Shown piece after piece: positions 17,323-26,572 of a DNA stretch of 64,000 nucleotides (its first letter is position 1; each line of letters opens with the position of its first letter). The position numbers and the translations under genes were made by a program. The DNA is from Streptomyces populi. GTDB lineage: Bacteria > Actinomycetota > Actinomycetes > Streptomycetales > Streptomycetaceae. The notes under the pieces were generated by a model. The model searched no databases. It was not told where the DNA came from and saw only the letters and a list, made by a program, of their open reading frames with translations. The DNA lies in contig NZ_KZ626852.1 of assembly GCF_002911015.1 (NCBI RefSeq), positions 1 to 64,000 on the forward strand, written 5' to 3'.

Positions 17323-19032
17323 ATGAGTCTCCAGAGATCGCGGTTCGAGGCCGAGGACGAGCAGCGGCGGCTGTCGGTGTTCCATCTCGTCGGTCTCGCG
17401 GCGGGCGGTGTGGTCGGTTCGGGCTGGATGCTGGGGGCGAACGAGGCGTTCGGCAAGGCCGGTTCGGACGCCTGGCTCGCCTGGCTGTTCGGCGGTCTGC
17501 TCATGCTGCTGATCGCGGGAGTCATGGTCGAACTGGGGACGGCCGCGCCGAAGACCGGCGGGTTGATCTTCCTGCCGCTGCAGAGCAGCGGTGCGCTGGT
17601 GGCGACGGTGGCCGCGGCGGGGCTGTGGCTGGTCTACGCGATCAACCTGGCCAGCGAGGCCGTCGCGATGACGAGGGGCCTGTCCTGGAAGGTCGGGGGA
17701 CTGCTGGCCTCCTCCGACTCCGACGCGCTGACCACCAAGGGCTGGTGCTACGCGCTGGTGTTCATGGCGGCGATCTCCGCGGTCAACCTGGTCGCCCCGC
17801 GGATCTTCTTCCGGATCAACTCCTGGCTGACGGTGCTGAAGGTCGTCGTTCCCGTCCTGACCGTGGTGCTGCTGATCGTGGCCGGGTTCGACCGGCACGG
17901 TCCCGGGGCGGGTGGGCACATGGCGGGGAAGGGCGCCTCCGCGGCGATGACCGCGGTCGTGACCAGCGGTGTGATCTACGCCTACGTCGGTTTCCAGGGG
18001 CCGTTGGACTTCGCCGGGAACGTCAAGCAACGGCCGCCCGGCGAGGCGGCGCGGCTGCGCCGGGCGGTCTTCGGGACGATCGTCGGCTCGATGGTCCTGT
18101 ACATAGCGCTCCAGGTCGTCTTCACCAGGTATCACGACTCCGGGTGGAGCACGGCCCACATGGCGTCGTCGCCCTACGCCCACTTCGCCGACGCCATCGG
18201 GCTGTTGTGGCTGGGAGTGCTGCTCAACATGAACGCCGTGGTCTCGCCCATGGGCGCGGGACTCGTGTTCGCCCATGCGCTCACCCGCGAGGTCGCGGCC
18301 CTCAGCCGGGCCCATCTCACCCACCGGGGGCTCCAGACCGCCCGCAAGGCGTCCCTGAACCGGCGGTACGACGTCTACTGGCTGGTGCTGGTGGTCGACT
18401 TCTTCGTCGCGGCGATCGCCCTGTGGGCGATGGGCGGCAGTTGGAAGACCCTCGTCGCCGTCACCGGGGTCCTCACCCTGGTCGTCTACGCCGTCCCGGG
18501 CGTCACCCTCGTCTCGCTGCGCGCGCACCTGGGGTACTCCGGCCTGCGGCGCGATGCCCACGAGGTCCTGGCGCGCACGAGTTTCGCCCTGATCGCGCTG
18601 ATCCTCTACGGGGCCGGCTGGACGTCCCTGTGGCAGGGCATGGTGACCCTCGCGGTGGGATGCGTGCTGTTGCTGTTCCTGCCGAGTCTGGCCCGGTGGC
18701 TGCCCGCCTTCGGGCGGGTGTACGACGCCAAGGTGCATGTGACGCTGTTCCGGGACGCGCGCGAGAGCCCCGCGGCCCAGGCGGCGCTCTGGCTGCTCGG
18801 CCACCTCGTGGTGCTGCTGTCGCTGGCGCTGCTGTTCGGTGATTCCCCGATCGGCTTCCACCAGAAGTTCCTGGGCGGCTTCCTGGCCGTCACCACGGCG
18901 CTCGTCTCCTTCGAGGGGCTGGTCAGGGCGTCCAGGCGTCATATGGACGAAGTCCCGCCGATGCTGCCGACTCCGGCGCGCGCCGCCTCTTCCGTCTCTT
19001 CCGCCGAGGCCGTCAGCGCAGTGACCGAATGA
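17323..19032 (+). CDS. APC-superfamily amino acid permease
   Basis: A 569-aa integral membrane transporter with about twelve hydrophobic segments. The ATG at 17323 is the first good start and follows GGGGGAT. Features of the APC family: LVGLAAGGVVGSGWMLGANE in helix 1 (the glycine-rich unwound substrate-binding segment), PKTGGLIFLPLQSSG, VYVGFQGPLDFAGNVK (helix 6-like), and LNMNAVVSPMGAGLVFAHAL. The substrate is probably an amino acid or amine, exchanged or symported with protons. About 100 extra residues at the C-terminus extend the usual 450-aa core. The 3' end overlaps the convergent gene at 19013 by 20 bases, so the two transcripts run into each other. It is not evidently part of an operon. 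Confidence 0.88.
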   Translation: MSLQRSRFEAEDEQRRLSVFHLVGLAAGGVVGSGWMLGANEAFGKAGSDAWLAWLFGGLLMLLIAGVMVELGTAAPKTGGLIFLPLQSSGALVATVAAAGLWLVYAINLASEAVAMTRGLSWKVGGLLASSDSDALTTKGWCYALVFMAAISAVNLVAPRIFFRINSWLTVLKVVVPVLTVVLLIVAGFDRHGPGAGGHMAGKGASAAMTAVVTSGVIYAYVGFQGPLDFAGNVKQRPPGEAARLRRAVFGTIVGSMVLYIALQVVFTRYHDSGWSTAHMASSPYAHFADAIGLLWLGVLLNMNAVVSPMGAGLVFAHALTREVAALSRAHLTHRGLQTARKASLNRRYDVYWLVLVVDFFVAAIALWAMGGSWKTLVAVTGVLTLVVYAVPGVTLVSLRAHLGYSGLRRDAHEVLARTSFALIALILYGAGWTSLWQGMVTLAVGCVLLLFLPSLARWLPAFGRVYDAKVHVTLFRDARESPAAQAALWLLGHLVVLLSLALLFGDSPIGFHQKFLGGFLAVTTALVSFEGLVRASRRHMDEVPPMLPTPARAASSVSSAEAVSAVTE

Positions 19033-20722
19033 CCTCCCGGGCCTCCTCCTCGTAACCCCTTCCGGTCAGCACCGTGACCGCCTCCTCCCGGCGGGGCACG
19101 TCGGACCAGCGGCCCACCGTGGCCCGCAACAGGAAGTGCCGGTCCTCCTCCTGCATCGTCGGGGTGCCACGCAACCGCTCGATGATCAGGGCCACTTCCT
19201 CAGGAGTGACCCGCTGCTCGTTCTCCAGGCAGCGTTCGAGCAGGTCCCAGCCGTCGCGGGAGAACCCCGCGGCGTACAGTCCGGCCGCGATCTCGGCGAT
19301 GACCGCACCCGAGCCCGCGGGCGGCCGCACCGGGTCGGCCGGGTCCGCCAGCTCCTTGCAGGCGAGGTAGACCGCGTCGGCGCGGCCGGCCGTCCGCAGC
19401 CCCCGCACGTACTCGACGAACAGGGCGGCCCCGTCGTCGTGTTCGAGGACGTGTGCCGCGAGGCGCTGGGCGATGGTCTGGGCGGCGCGGTTGCGGTCCC
19501 GCGGCCGTTCGATCTTGACCAGCAGGGCCACCAGATCGGCCCCGGAGCGATTGTCGGTGTGCACCGCGGCGGCGATGCGCAGCAGACGCCGGCACTCCGG
19601 CGGGGCGTTGACGTTGCTCAGTGCCGTGTCCAGGCTGTCGAGCTCGTGGAGGGAGCGCGGTCCTTCGTCCGCCGCCGTCCCCCGGGCCACGATGTCGGCG
19701 AGCAGGTCCCTGGTCGTCCTGTTCAGGGCGTCGGACTCGTGCCAGATCCGGACGATCTCGGCGAGGTCCTCCGTCCGGGCGCGTGCGGCGGCGTGCTTGC
19801 GGATCTTCGCGCACTTCTCGGAGTGCGGCGGCCTGATCAGCTGGCCGCAGATCTCCGCGATGTCGTGCCGGGTCCGCGACCCGCCGACGTGTTCCACGAG
19901 GGTGTCGTGGATGTCCGTGCGGGTGGCGATCAGCCGGGCGATGATCCGCCTGGTCTCGTGCACGCGGTCGTCGCGCTGCAACTGCGCGTCGACCCACTCC
20001 TCCAGGATCCGCTCGGAGGGGCTGAGGTGGTGCAGCGCCCCGGCGAGGTCGTGGAACTCCTTCGGCACGGTCTCCGGCGTCTGCGGCGGGCCTTCGTCGG
20101 CGAGCGCGACGAGGGCCCCGTAGAGGAACTCGGCCGCGTCCTCGGCGCACTCCTCGTCGCGCAACGCTATGTACAGCAGTGCCTTGTCGAGGTTGGTGCG
20201 GCCCGAGCCCGGTTCGGTGAACGCGTTCATCGTCCGCTTCACCAGTTCGTCCTCGTCGGCGTCACGGCACACCCGGACGAACACGGCGACGTCCGCGACC
20301 GTGCGCTGGCACGCGATGTCGTGGATGACGCCGTCGGTCAGCCGGGGACGGCCCTCGTCCCCGCTCTCCCGCTCGGTGTCCCACTGCCTGATCGCGAGGT
20401 CCGCCGCCTGCCTGATGTTCCGGCACAGCGCCGCCGTGGCCAGGACGTTGACGGCGTCCCGGTAGTCGAAGCACCGCGCGGACTCGATGAGCTGGTCGAT
20501 GGGTCGCCTGAGGGCGAAAGCGTGCAGGGCGCGGATCGCGGTGGCCGGGCGCGGCTTCTCACCGTTCTCCGGGTCCCCCTCCCGCATGGCCTGCATGCGC
20601 TTGACGAACGCCTCGACGGTGCAGGTGGTCACCCATTCGTAGCCGAAGCTCAATGCCTCGCCGTCCTCGTTCTCGAGGGTGCCGGTCCTTTCGGGGCCCG
20701 CCGCCCTCCGGCCGTCCCTCAT
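19013..20722 (-). CDS. Helical-repeat protein, third gene of the caspase operon
   Basis: A 569-aa protein with start ATG at 20722, overlapping the caspase stop in an ATGA junction, so the two are translationally coupled. Residues 15-60 (EALSFGYEWVTTCTVEAFVK) form a small N-terminal segment. The rest is a series of about 35-residue helical pairs (AVNVLATAALCRNIRQAADL, VADVAVFVRVCRDADEDELV, ALLYIALRDEECAEDAAEFL, VALIIERLRG), resembling TPR/PPR-like superhelices that bind protein or peptide partners. No enzymatic motif is visible. The context, behind an EACC1-like protein and a caspase, suggests a sensor or adaptor that presents or restrains the protease. No named family can be assigned with certainty. 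It ends with a Glu/Arg-rich helix. Confidence 0.72.
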   Translation of the reverse strand: MRDGRRAAGPERTGTLENEDGEALSFGYEWVTTCTVEAFVKRMQAMREGDPENGEKPRPATAIRALHAFALRRPIDQLIESARCFDYRDAVNVLATAALCRNIRQAADLAIRQWDTERESGDEGRPRLTDGVIHDIACQRTVADVAVFVRVCRDADEDELVKRTMNAFTEPGSGRTNLDKALLYIALRDEECAEDAAEFLYGALVALADEGPPQTPETVPKEFHDLAGALHHLSPSERILEEWVDAQLQRDDRVHETRRIIARLIATRTDIHDTLVEHVGGSRTRHDIAEICGQLIRPPHSEKCAKIRKHAAARARTEDLAEIVRIWHESDALNRTTRDLLADIVARGTAADEGPRSLHELDSLDTALSNVNAPPECRRLLRIAAAVHTDNRSGADLVALLVKIERPRDRNRAAQTIAQRLAAHVLEHDDGAALFVEYVRGLRTAGRADAVYLACKELADPADPVRPPAGSGAVIAEIAAGLYAAGFSRDGWDLLERCLENEQRVTPEEVALIIERLRGTPTMQEEDRHFLLRATVGRWSDVPRREEAVTVLTGRGYEEEAREVIRSLR

Positions 20723-21747
20723 ACGCGCAGTGCCTTCTCCACCTGGTTCCAGTAGCGGGCGAAGGCGCGGGGTTCACTGAACCTCTTGTTGGCCCGGGCG
20801 TCTATGTGCCGGGCGAGGAGCCTGCTGGCGTCGTCCGTCCGGGAGCTGAGGATGGCGACGACGTCACCGGTCTTGCGCTCGTCCCTGAGCAGGTCCTCGA
20901 GGCGGGAGTCGCGGTCCAGCATCAGGGTCCTGACCCAGTCCTCCGGGGCGACCGGGAGGGAGGGGGCGCGGTCGCGGCGGGTGGACTCCATCCGGTTGGT
21001 GAACAGCGGCGTACCGTCGCGGGCGTCGTTCAGCGACATCCTCGGCACCTGGTGCCGGGCGGCGGCGCAGCTCTCCATCTCCTGCTTGACGGCCTCGCGC
21101 AGCAGCCCGATGGTCAGCCGGGCCTCATGGTCCTTGGTGCCGTCCCGCAGGACGCGCAGCAGGTGCCCGCTGAACGGCGTGCACCCGGCCAGGTCCCCGG
21201 GCAGGGCCGAACAGCCTTCGGCGGAGGCGAAGTTCGCGTTCTTGACGGCCGTGAAGACACAGGTGCCCTCGTCCAGCTCGCCCAGCACTCCGGGCAGGAC
21301 CGGCTCCTCTCCCAGCTGCGGCAGCAGGTTGGAGTAGCAGCAGTCGGCGATGAGGACCTTCAGCTTCGCCCGGGCCCTGCGCATGACGCGGTAGACGTAC
21401 CAGCTGGACAGCCAGGTCCAGGGCTCGTTCTTGTGCGAGGACCCCACGGAGAAGTGCACCTGGGCGCCGGGCAGATCGCTCCAGTACTGGCCGTGGCCGA
21501 CGTAGACCACCAGGAAGATGTCCTCGGGCTCCGTCTCGTCCGCGGCCTCCTGCAAGGCCCGCATGACGCCGTCCGCACGCTGGACCTCGCCGTGTCCGAG
21601 GACCCGGCAGCTTTCGGCACCCCACATCGCGTCGCCGGCCAGGACCTCGCCGTACATGCGCGCGCTCTCGCCGATCGAAGGGTGACTGTCGATCCCCGAG
21701 CCGGTGGCGTACGCCGCCGGTCCGATCACCACCGCCCTGGACGCCAT
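20719..21747 (-). CDS. Caspase-fold cysteine protease (conflict-system effector)
   Basis: A 342-aa protein with ATG at 21747, one base after the EACC1-like stop. The N-terminal 240 residues show the caspase p20-like fold: RAVVIGPAAYATGSGIDSHP, then DIFLVVYVGHGQYWS with catalytic His85, then KVLIADCCYSN with Cys137 (DCCYS motif), then CVFTAVKNANFASAEGC and TPFSGHLLRVLRDG. Both catalytic residues are present. Residues about 265-342 (PVAPEDWVRTLMLDRDSRLE, then DVVAILSSRTDDASRLLARH) form a small helical C-terminal domain that may be a recruitment module. Bacterial caspase-like proteases usually cleave a cellular or toxin substrate when triggered. There is no signal peptide. The operon order EACC1-caspase-helical repeat supports an activation-controlled suicide or defence role. 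Confidence 0.85.
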   Translation of the reverse strand: MASRAVVIGPAAYATGSGIDSHPSIGESARMYGEVLAGDAMWGAESCRVLGHGEVQRADGVMRALQEAADETEPEDIFLVVYVGHGQYWSDLPGAQVHFSVGSSHKNEPWTWLSSWYVYRVMRRARAKLKVLIADCCYSNLLPQLGEEPVLPGVLGELDEGTCVFTAVKNANFASAEGCSALPGDLAGCTPFSGHLLRVLRDGTKDHEARLTIGLLREAVKQEMESCAAARHQVPRMSLNDARDGTPLFTNRMESTRRDRAPSLPVAPEDWVRTLMLDRDSRLEDLLRDERKTGDVVAILSSRTDDASRLLARHIDARANKRFSEPRAFARYWNQVEKALRV

Positions 21748-21748
21748 G

Positions 21749-22066
21749 TCAGTCGTCCTGGTCCGCCGGGCCGGGACCGGGCTCCGTGTCGACGGACGCC
21801 TCCAGCCCGTCCAGCCGCTCCCCGCGCCACCGCGCGACGGCCCGCTTCGCGGCGTCCACCGCCGCCGTCACGGTGATCTCGGCGGTCTTGGAGACCACGG
21901 CCACCAGGATGATCTCGACGATGCCGCCACTGAGGACCGTGTCCTCGTCCGCGACCTCCTGCGGACGCCAGGGCAGACCGGTCTCCGCCTCGAGTTCGGC
22001 GCGCATGCGGGCCGGATCGTCCAGCCCGATCAGCCCCTTGACGGACACCGAGATCTTCGTAGCCAT
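21749..22066 (-). CDS. EACC1-like small protein (effector-associated constant component)
   Basis: A 105-aa protein starting at ATG 22066, first gene of the three-gene operon. It begins MATKISVSVKGLIGLDDPAR, continues with ELEAETGLPWRPQEVADED, then has one hydrophobic stretch (about 44-60, VLSGGIVEIILVAVVSKTAE), a helical segment (AVDAAKRAVARWRG), and an acidic tail (PGPGPADQDD). This layout matches EACC1, a small family found by comparative genomics immediately upstream of diverse effectors (caspases, trypsins, other enzymes) in predicted prokaryotic conflict systems. The hydrophobic segment may insert in the membrane or pack as a helical hairpin. It probably couples a signal to the protease encoded next. 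Assignment rests on context and sequence character, not on an alignment. Confidence 0.68.
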   Translation of the reverse strand: MATKISVSVKGLIGLDDPARMRAELEAETGLPWRPQEVADEDTVLSGGIVEIILVAVVSKTAEITVTAAVDAAKRAVARWRGERLDGLEASVDTEPGPGPADQDD

Positions 22067-22461
22067 GCGAACGCCCCCGAGTCAGCTCAGAATGCCAATC
22101 AACGCCCGCTTCAGATTACTACTTCGGCGTGCCCCGCCAACCGGCAGTCGTGCCACGGGGGCGATTTCGCCAGGCCGCTCCGCCGGGCGGCGGCGAACCG
22201 CCCCGGTTCGGACAACACCCCTTCGGAGCCCGCCCGTTCGCCCGGCTCACCGTCGGACGCGGGCGGGCCCCGGCCGGCACCGGACGGTCACCCGCGTCGC
22301 GCGATCGCCCCGGGTGGGTCACGTGGTGCGGCTCCGAGCGGCGGCCCGCCCGCCGAGCGTCACCAGGGGTGGTATACGCTCCACCTCCCGATCATCCGGT
22401 CGAGTATCGACAACCCGCTGACCTGCACAGTTACCGGGTTCAACGCAGAGGACCGCACGAC
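22067..22461. promoter_or_regulatory. Divergent intergenic region between caspase operon and secreted protein gene
   Basis: 395 bases separating divergent genes. A weak ribosome site (GGGGG, complement of about 22073-22077) serves the EACC1-like gene. Toward the plus-strand gene, GGTATACGCT (22370-22379) contains a -10-like TATACG. The centre is plain GC-rich sequence in which no gene or palindrome is supported. Confidence 0.4.
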
Positions 22462-24465
22462 ATGGCACGACCCGTCCGCTCTCTCACCGCGCTCGCCGGT
22501 TCTGTCGGTGTGGCGGTTCTCGTCGTGGCCCTTCCCGGCTCCGCGGACGCCGCGGGCGCGGAAACCGCCGTCACCATCGACGCCGTCACCTCGGAGCACG
22601 ACGCCCCGGGCGCCGAGAACCCCGGCCGGACCGTGACGGGGACCGCCGACGTGACGTTCACCGTGCACGCCGATTCCGACGACGAGCCCTACGCCGCCGT
22701 CGTGAGCATCGCCGGGTACGGTGCGGGGACCGGCACGGTCAGCCGGCGGATCGACCTCGCCCCCGGTGACTGCCTGCCGTCGTGCACGCTCCACGCGGCT
22801 CTGGACACCGCCGCGACCAAGCCCTTCCCGGGCGCCGAGTCCGTCGCCGCGCCCCTCGTCCAGGACGGTGACAACGACATCCACGTCGAGGTCCTCACCG
22901 CCCGTCCCTCGACCGTCATGGCCGATGCCGACGTCACCGTCGACAACCACCTGCCCGTGGTCACCCTCCCCGATCTGCCGGGCGACGACGCGTGGACCGG
23001 GAATGAGCCGGTGGGCCTGTCCGCCGACCGCGAGCTGAAGGTGCGGGCCGTCGCCACGGACGCCGGTGGCAGCGGCGTCTCCCGCGTGGAGTTCTTCTCC
23101 GACCACCCGGCCTGGCCCGCACCGACCGGGCTGGCCGACGGAGGCGACGGCACCTGGACGGGCACCGTCGACACCAGCAAGATCTACTCGGCCCTGTGGA
23201 CGTCCCAGTACGTGGTCGCCTTCGACAAGGAGGGCCACGCCGGCGTCCCCGTCCGGGCGTACGTCCTCGTCGACCACGGTTTCACGGTCACACCGGCGAT
23301 CGGCACGGTGATCCGCAACCTGCCCTCCACGGTCACCGTGGCCTACAAGTACTCCGGCAGTCTCGCCCAGCCCTTCCCGCGCAACCTCAACTACGCCTAC
23401 CCGGTCTCCACCCGGGTCCTGCTGGACGGCCACGTCCTGGCCACGACCCCGGTCACCGACTTCACCTACAAGGGCTACCCGGACCGCCTCTACGCACGGC
23501 TGGGCGACAAGCCCCTGCCCTACGGCGAGCACACGCTCACCTTCGACGTCACCGACAACCGGGGCGCCCACGGCACGGCGGAGATCCCGGTCGTCGTCGT
23601 CTCCGGGGTCGACCCGAGCTGGGTCTCCGGCTTCGGCGAGTTCCCGGTGGCCGGCAAGACATGGAAGCCGCAGGCCACCACCACGGCCGAGGACGGCGTC
23701 AGCCGCGCCCAGACCTGGACGATGGCCGTCGACGGGAAGACCATCGGCACCGGTTCCTACCCCGCGCAGCCGTCCGGGTCCTGGAAGGCGGACACGCCCG
23801 GCCTGCACGAGTTCACCCTGACCACGGTCTCCCAGTTCGGGGACACCTCCGTCACCACGGAGCCGCTGCGCGTCCTCGCGGCGACGACGACCAAGCTCGG
23901 CGGTCCCGCCCTCACCACCTACGGCGCCCGGCAGGCCCTGACCGCGACCGTGACCCGGACCGGCGACAAGCCGGCCGCCGGAGCCGCGGTCTCCCTGCAG
24001 TTCCGACCGCAGGGCAGCACGACCTGGAGCACCGTCGCCAAGGCCACCGCGGACAGCAAGGGAACGGCCCGCTTCACCACCACGGCCAGGCGCAACGGGA
24101 CCTGGCGCGCGGTCACCGCCGAGAAGAAGCTGACCTGGACGTCCTCGACGAGCGCCACGGTCACGGGCAAGGTCAAGGCGACCCTCACCGTGAAGAGCCC
24201 CGCGACCGGCGTCCACCGCGGCAAGAACGTCACCTACCACGCGACCAGCACGCCGTACGTCTCCGGAACCAAGATCCACTTCCAGGTCCGGAAGAGCGAC
24301 GGCACCTGGACCACCCTCACCGCCGCCAGGCTCAACGCCGACGGAACCGCCGCCGGCACCCTGGTGTTCTCCCGCGCCGGTACCTACACCGTGCGCGCCC
24401 ACCGTCCCGCGGGCACCACCCTGACCGACTCGTACTCCACGACCTGGACCGTCCGAGTCAGCTGA
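22462..24465 (+). CDS. Secreted Ig-like-repeat protein
   Basis: A 667-aa exported protein. The ATG at 22462 starts a clear signal peptide (MARPVRSLTALAGSVGVAVL, cleavage after ADA-AGA near residue 33). The mature part is beta-rich: residues 35-130 with one CLPSC pair, several bacterial Ig-like units (VTIDAVTSEHDAPGAENPGR; ATDAGGSGVSRVEFF; PYGEHTLTFDVTDNRGAHGT), then two C-terminal repeats of a bacterial Ig-like/DUF type (TTYGARQALTATVTRTGDKP; KSPATGVHRGKNVTYHATST) that end SYSTTWTVRVS. The final repeats contain VSLQFRPQGSTTWSTV and IHFQVRKSDGTWTTL, typical of Streptomyces extracellular proteins. No sortase or lipid anchor is seen, so it is probably released or adsorbed to the wall. The role is unknown; adhesion or carbohydrate binding is possible. 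It is monocistronic and followed by a strong terminator. Confidence 0.8.
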   Translation: MARPVRSLTALAGSVGVAVLVVALPGSADAAGAETAVTIDAVTSEHDAPGAENPGRTVTGTADVTFTVHADSDDEPYAAVVSIAGYGAGTGTVSRRIDLAPGDCLPSCTLHAALDTAATKPFPGAESVAAPLVQDGDNDIHVEVLTARPSTVMADADVTVDNHLPVVTLPDLPGDDAWTGNEPVGLSADRELKVRAVATDAGGSGVSRVEFFSDHPAWPAPTGLADGGDGTWTGTVDTSKIYSALWTSQYVVAFDKEGHAGVPVRAYVLVDHGFTVTPAIGTVIRNLPSTVTVAYKYSGSLAQPFPRNLNYAYPVSTRVLLDGHVLATTPVTDFTYKGYPDRLYARLGDKPLPYGEHTLTFDVTDNRGAHGTAEIPVVVVSGVDPSWVSGFGEFPVAGKTWKPQATTTAEDGVSRAQTWTMAVDGKTIGTGSYPAQPSGSWKADTPGLHEFTLTTVSQFGDTSVTTEPLRVLAATTTKLGGPALTTYGARQALTATVTRTGDKPAAGAAVSLQFRPQGSTTWSTVAKATADSKGTARFTTTARRNGTWRAVTAEKKLTWTSSTSATVTGKVKATLTVKSPATGVHRGKNVTYHATSTPYVSGTKIHFQVRKSDGTWTTLTAARLNADGTAAGTLVFSRAGTYTVRAHRPAGTTLTDSYSTTWTVRVS

Positions 24466-24474
24466 ACCTGCCCC

Positions 24475-24510
24475 GGCTGTCCGGGAGGGGGCTCCCCCTC
24501 CCGGACAGCC
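24475..24510 (+). terminator. Strong hairpin terminator
   Basis: GGCTGTCCGGGAGGGGG (24475-24491) and its exact complement (24494-24510) give 17 potential pairs; sterically the loop would be GGCTCC or similar. It begins 10 bases after the stop of the Ig-like protein. Confidence 0.85.
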
Positions 24511-24868
24511 GTGACCCGGCACGGCGTCGGCCGGCAGGACGGGGAAGCGGAGTCCTGCCGCTGTTTCCAGCTCGACGGAGGAAGGCGGATCCGGGTGCGG
24601 TCCTCGAGACGCCCTCGAGACGCCTTCGAGCCCCCGTGTTCGAGGTGCGGGAGGTGGACGCCGACTGCCCGATGCCGTGTTCGGTGCCGACGGGCGCTGT
24701 CTTCGCGATGGTCCTGCCCGGCACGGGCATGTCGGCGGCGGCGATGCGGGCCGGTCCGTTCGAGCGGCACGGGTCCGACCGGGAGCCGGGGTCCCGCCGG
24801 ACGCCGAGGCGCCCGACGGGACGGCGCGGACCTGTCCCGCTTCTTCGCGACGGGAGGGCCGACCGGGG
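24511..24868. other. Intergenic stretch between convergent genes
   Basis: About 360 bases between the terminator and the 3' end of the convergent LVIVD gene. No gene is supported. There is a local direct repeat, CGAGACGCCCTCGAGACGCC (24604-24623). The rest shows no recognisable element. Confidence 0.4.
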
Positions 24869-26395
24869 TCAGTCGAAGTAGTCCGGCTGGGTCTGGACGT
24901 TCAGCTCGCCCAGTCGCACCCGCTTGGCGGGGTCCGTGCGCCGGTCGTCGATCTTCAGTACGTCGAAGCCCTTGGCGATGTCGTTCGAGTAGATGTGGCC
25001 GTTGTAGTAGTACGCCGACCAGGCACCGCCCGTGACCAGTCCGGTGGTGGACAGCGGACCTCGCTCGAAGTAGGCGATCTCCTTCGGGTGCGAGGAGTCG
25101 GTGAAGTCCCAGACCGAGACGCCGCCCTGGTACCAGGCCTGGACCATCAGGTCCTTGCCCTTGACCGGGATCAGCGAGCCGTTGTGGGCGACGCAGTTCT
25201 CGGTGGCCGCCTGGTAACGGGGGATCTTGTAGTAGCTGCGGAAGACCAGTTTGCGCTTGTCACCCTTGCCGACGATGTCGTAGATGCCGTCCGCGCCGCG
25301 GTTCGGGCCGATCTCGGCGTTGCAGGTGGCCGCGCCGCCGCCGCCCAGCTCGTCGGTGAAGACGACCTTGTTCGCCTTCTGGTTGAAGGTCGCCGAGTGC
25401 CAGAACGCGAAGTTGACGTTGTCCTGGACCCGGTCGATGACCCTCGGGTTCTCCGGGTCCTCGATGGAGAACAGGATGCCGTCACCCATGCAGGCACCGG
25501 CGGCCAGGTCCTTCTCCGGCAGCACGGTGATGTCGTGGCAGCCGGTGGTCTTGGACACGCCCGGGTTGGTGGGCGAACCGGGGTTGCCGCCGCCGTCCGG
25601 GCCCTCGCCCGGGAAGAGCACGGGGAAGTTCACGACCGCCGCCCGCTCGGGGGCCTTGCGCGGCACCTTGATGACGGAGATGCCGTCGTGCGGGGGCTGG
25701 CAGTCCGGGTAGGTGGCGTTCGGCGAGTACGAGGAGACGTACACGTAGACGTTCCTGCGCTCGGGCACCAGGGTGTGGGTGTGCGAGCCGCAGGCGGTCT
25801 CGACGGCGGCGACGTACTTCGGGTTCCTCTTGTCGCTGATGTCGAAGATCTTCATGCCCTCCCAGGAGGACTTCTCGGTCGCGGGCTGCGTGGTGCTGTT
25901 GCAACTGCTGTCGCTGCGCGAGGAGTCGGTGGAGAGGAAGAGCAGGTCGCCGGAGACGGAGATGTCGTTCTGCGAGCCCGGGCAGAGCACCTGCGCGACG
26001 GTCTTCGGCGCCCTGGGGTCGGAGATGTCGAAGATGCGGAAGCCGTCGTAGTTGCCGGCGAAGGCGTACCGGCCCTGGAAGGCCAGGTCCGAGTTGATGC
26101 CCGGCAGTACGTCCTTGGGGATGTTGGCGAGGTGCTCGATGTTGTCGGAGTGGACGATCTCGTCCTGTCCGGGTAACTCGCCGTCGGCGATCGCCTCGGC
26201 CGCCCGGGCCCGCGCCTCCTGCGACACCTGGCGTTCCGCGGCCGGGCCGTCCCCGGGGTCGGGGGTGGCGGCTGCGGGGACGGCCGTCAGGAGCGCCGCG
26301 AGGAGTCCGGCGCAAGCCGCGACGACACCCAGCCGTCCTGGCCGCGTTCGACCCAGCCGTCCGGGCCGCGTTCGGGGGTGGTTCAACAGGGTCAC
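24869..26395 (-). CDS. Secreted LVIVD-repeat beta-propeller protein
   Basis: A 508-aa exported protein. The GTG at 26395 is chosen because AGGGAGG lies 6 bases upstream; the nearby ATG at 26400 is out of frame. A Tat-like or Sec signal precedes the cleavage region PAAATPDPG near 45. The body has propeller blades with the LVIVD signature (YAFAGNYDGFRIFDISDPRA; LFLSTDSSRSDSSC; WEGMKIFDISDKRNPKYVAA; GISVIKVPRK; MVQAWYQGGVSVWDFTDSSH; IYSNDIAKGFDVLKI). Several His and Cys residues (HTHTLVPE, TGCHDITVLPEKDLAAGACM, FWHSATF) could bind metal. The family is widespread as a secreted or surface protein of unknown biochemical role. It shares a divergent promoter region with a DUF305 lipoprotein gene, suggesting joint control. 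Confidence 0.85.
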   Translation of the reverse strand: MTLLNHPRTRPGRLGRTRPGRLGVVAACAGLLAALLTAVPAAATPDPGDGPAAERQVSQEARARAAEAIADGELPGQDEIVHSDNIEHLANIPKDVLPGINSDLAFQGRYAFAGNYDGFRIFDISDPRAPKTVAQVLCPGSQNDISVSGDLLFLSTDSSRSDSSCNSTTQPATEKSSWEGMKIFDISDKRNPKYVAAVETACGSHTHTLVPERRNVYVYVSSYSPNATYPDCQPPHDGISVIKVPRKAPERAAVVNFPVLFPGEGPDGGGNPGSPTNPGVSKTTGCHDITVLPEKDLAAGACMGDGILFSIEDPENPRVIDRVQDNVNFAFWHSATFNQKANKVVFTDELGGGGAATCNAEIGPNRGADGIYDIVGKGDKRKLVFRSYYKIPRYQAATENCVAHNGSLIPVKGKDLMVQAWYQGGVSVWDFTDSSHPKEIAYFERGPLSTTGLVTGGAWSAYYYNGHIYSNDIAKGFDVLKIDDRRTDPAKRVRLGELNVQTQPDYFD

Positions 26396-26572
26396 TGCAT
26401 CCTCCCTTGTCGCCGTTCACGAGGGAACGGTTCACGGTCCTCCGAAGTATCGTCTTCATCATGCACAGATCAAAGGTGGGTAACGCATTCGTCATGAATC
26501 TCACCGGTGATCGGTGCGAAGATCCATGAGTGTCGGTCAGGTTCATCAACTCCCCCGCACCAGGAGGTCGTT
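26396..26572. promoter_or_regulatory. Divergent promoter region of the LVIVD and DUF305 genes
   Basis: 177 bases with promoters for both genes. CCGTTC...GAACGG (26414-26431) is a short palindrome just upstream of the LVIVD ribosome site. ATTCGTCATGAAT (near 26490-26502) is a second imperfect palindrome. The centre is AT-richer than the flanks. Either palindrome could bind a metal- or redox-responsive repressor; nothing proves it. Confidence 0.4.
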
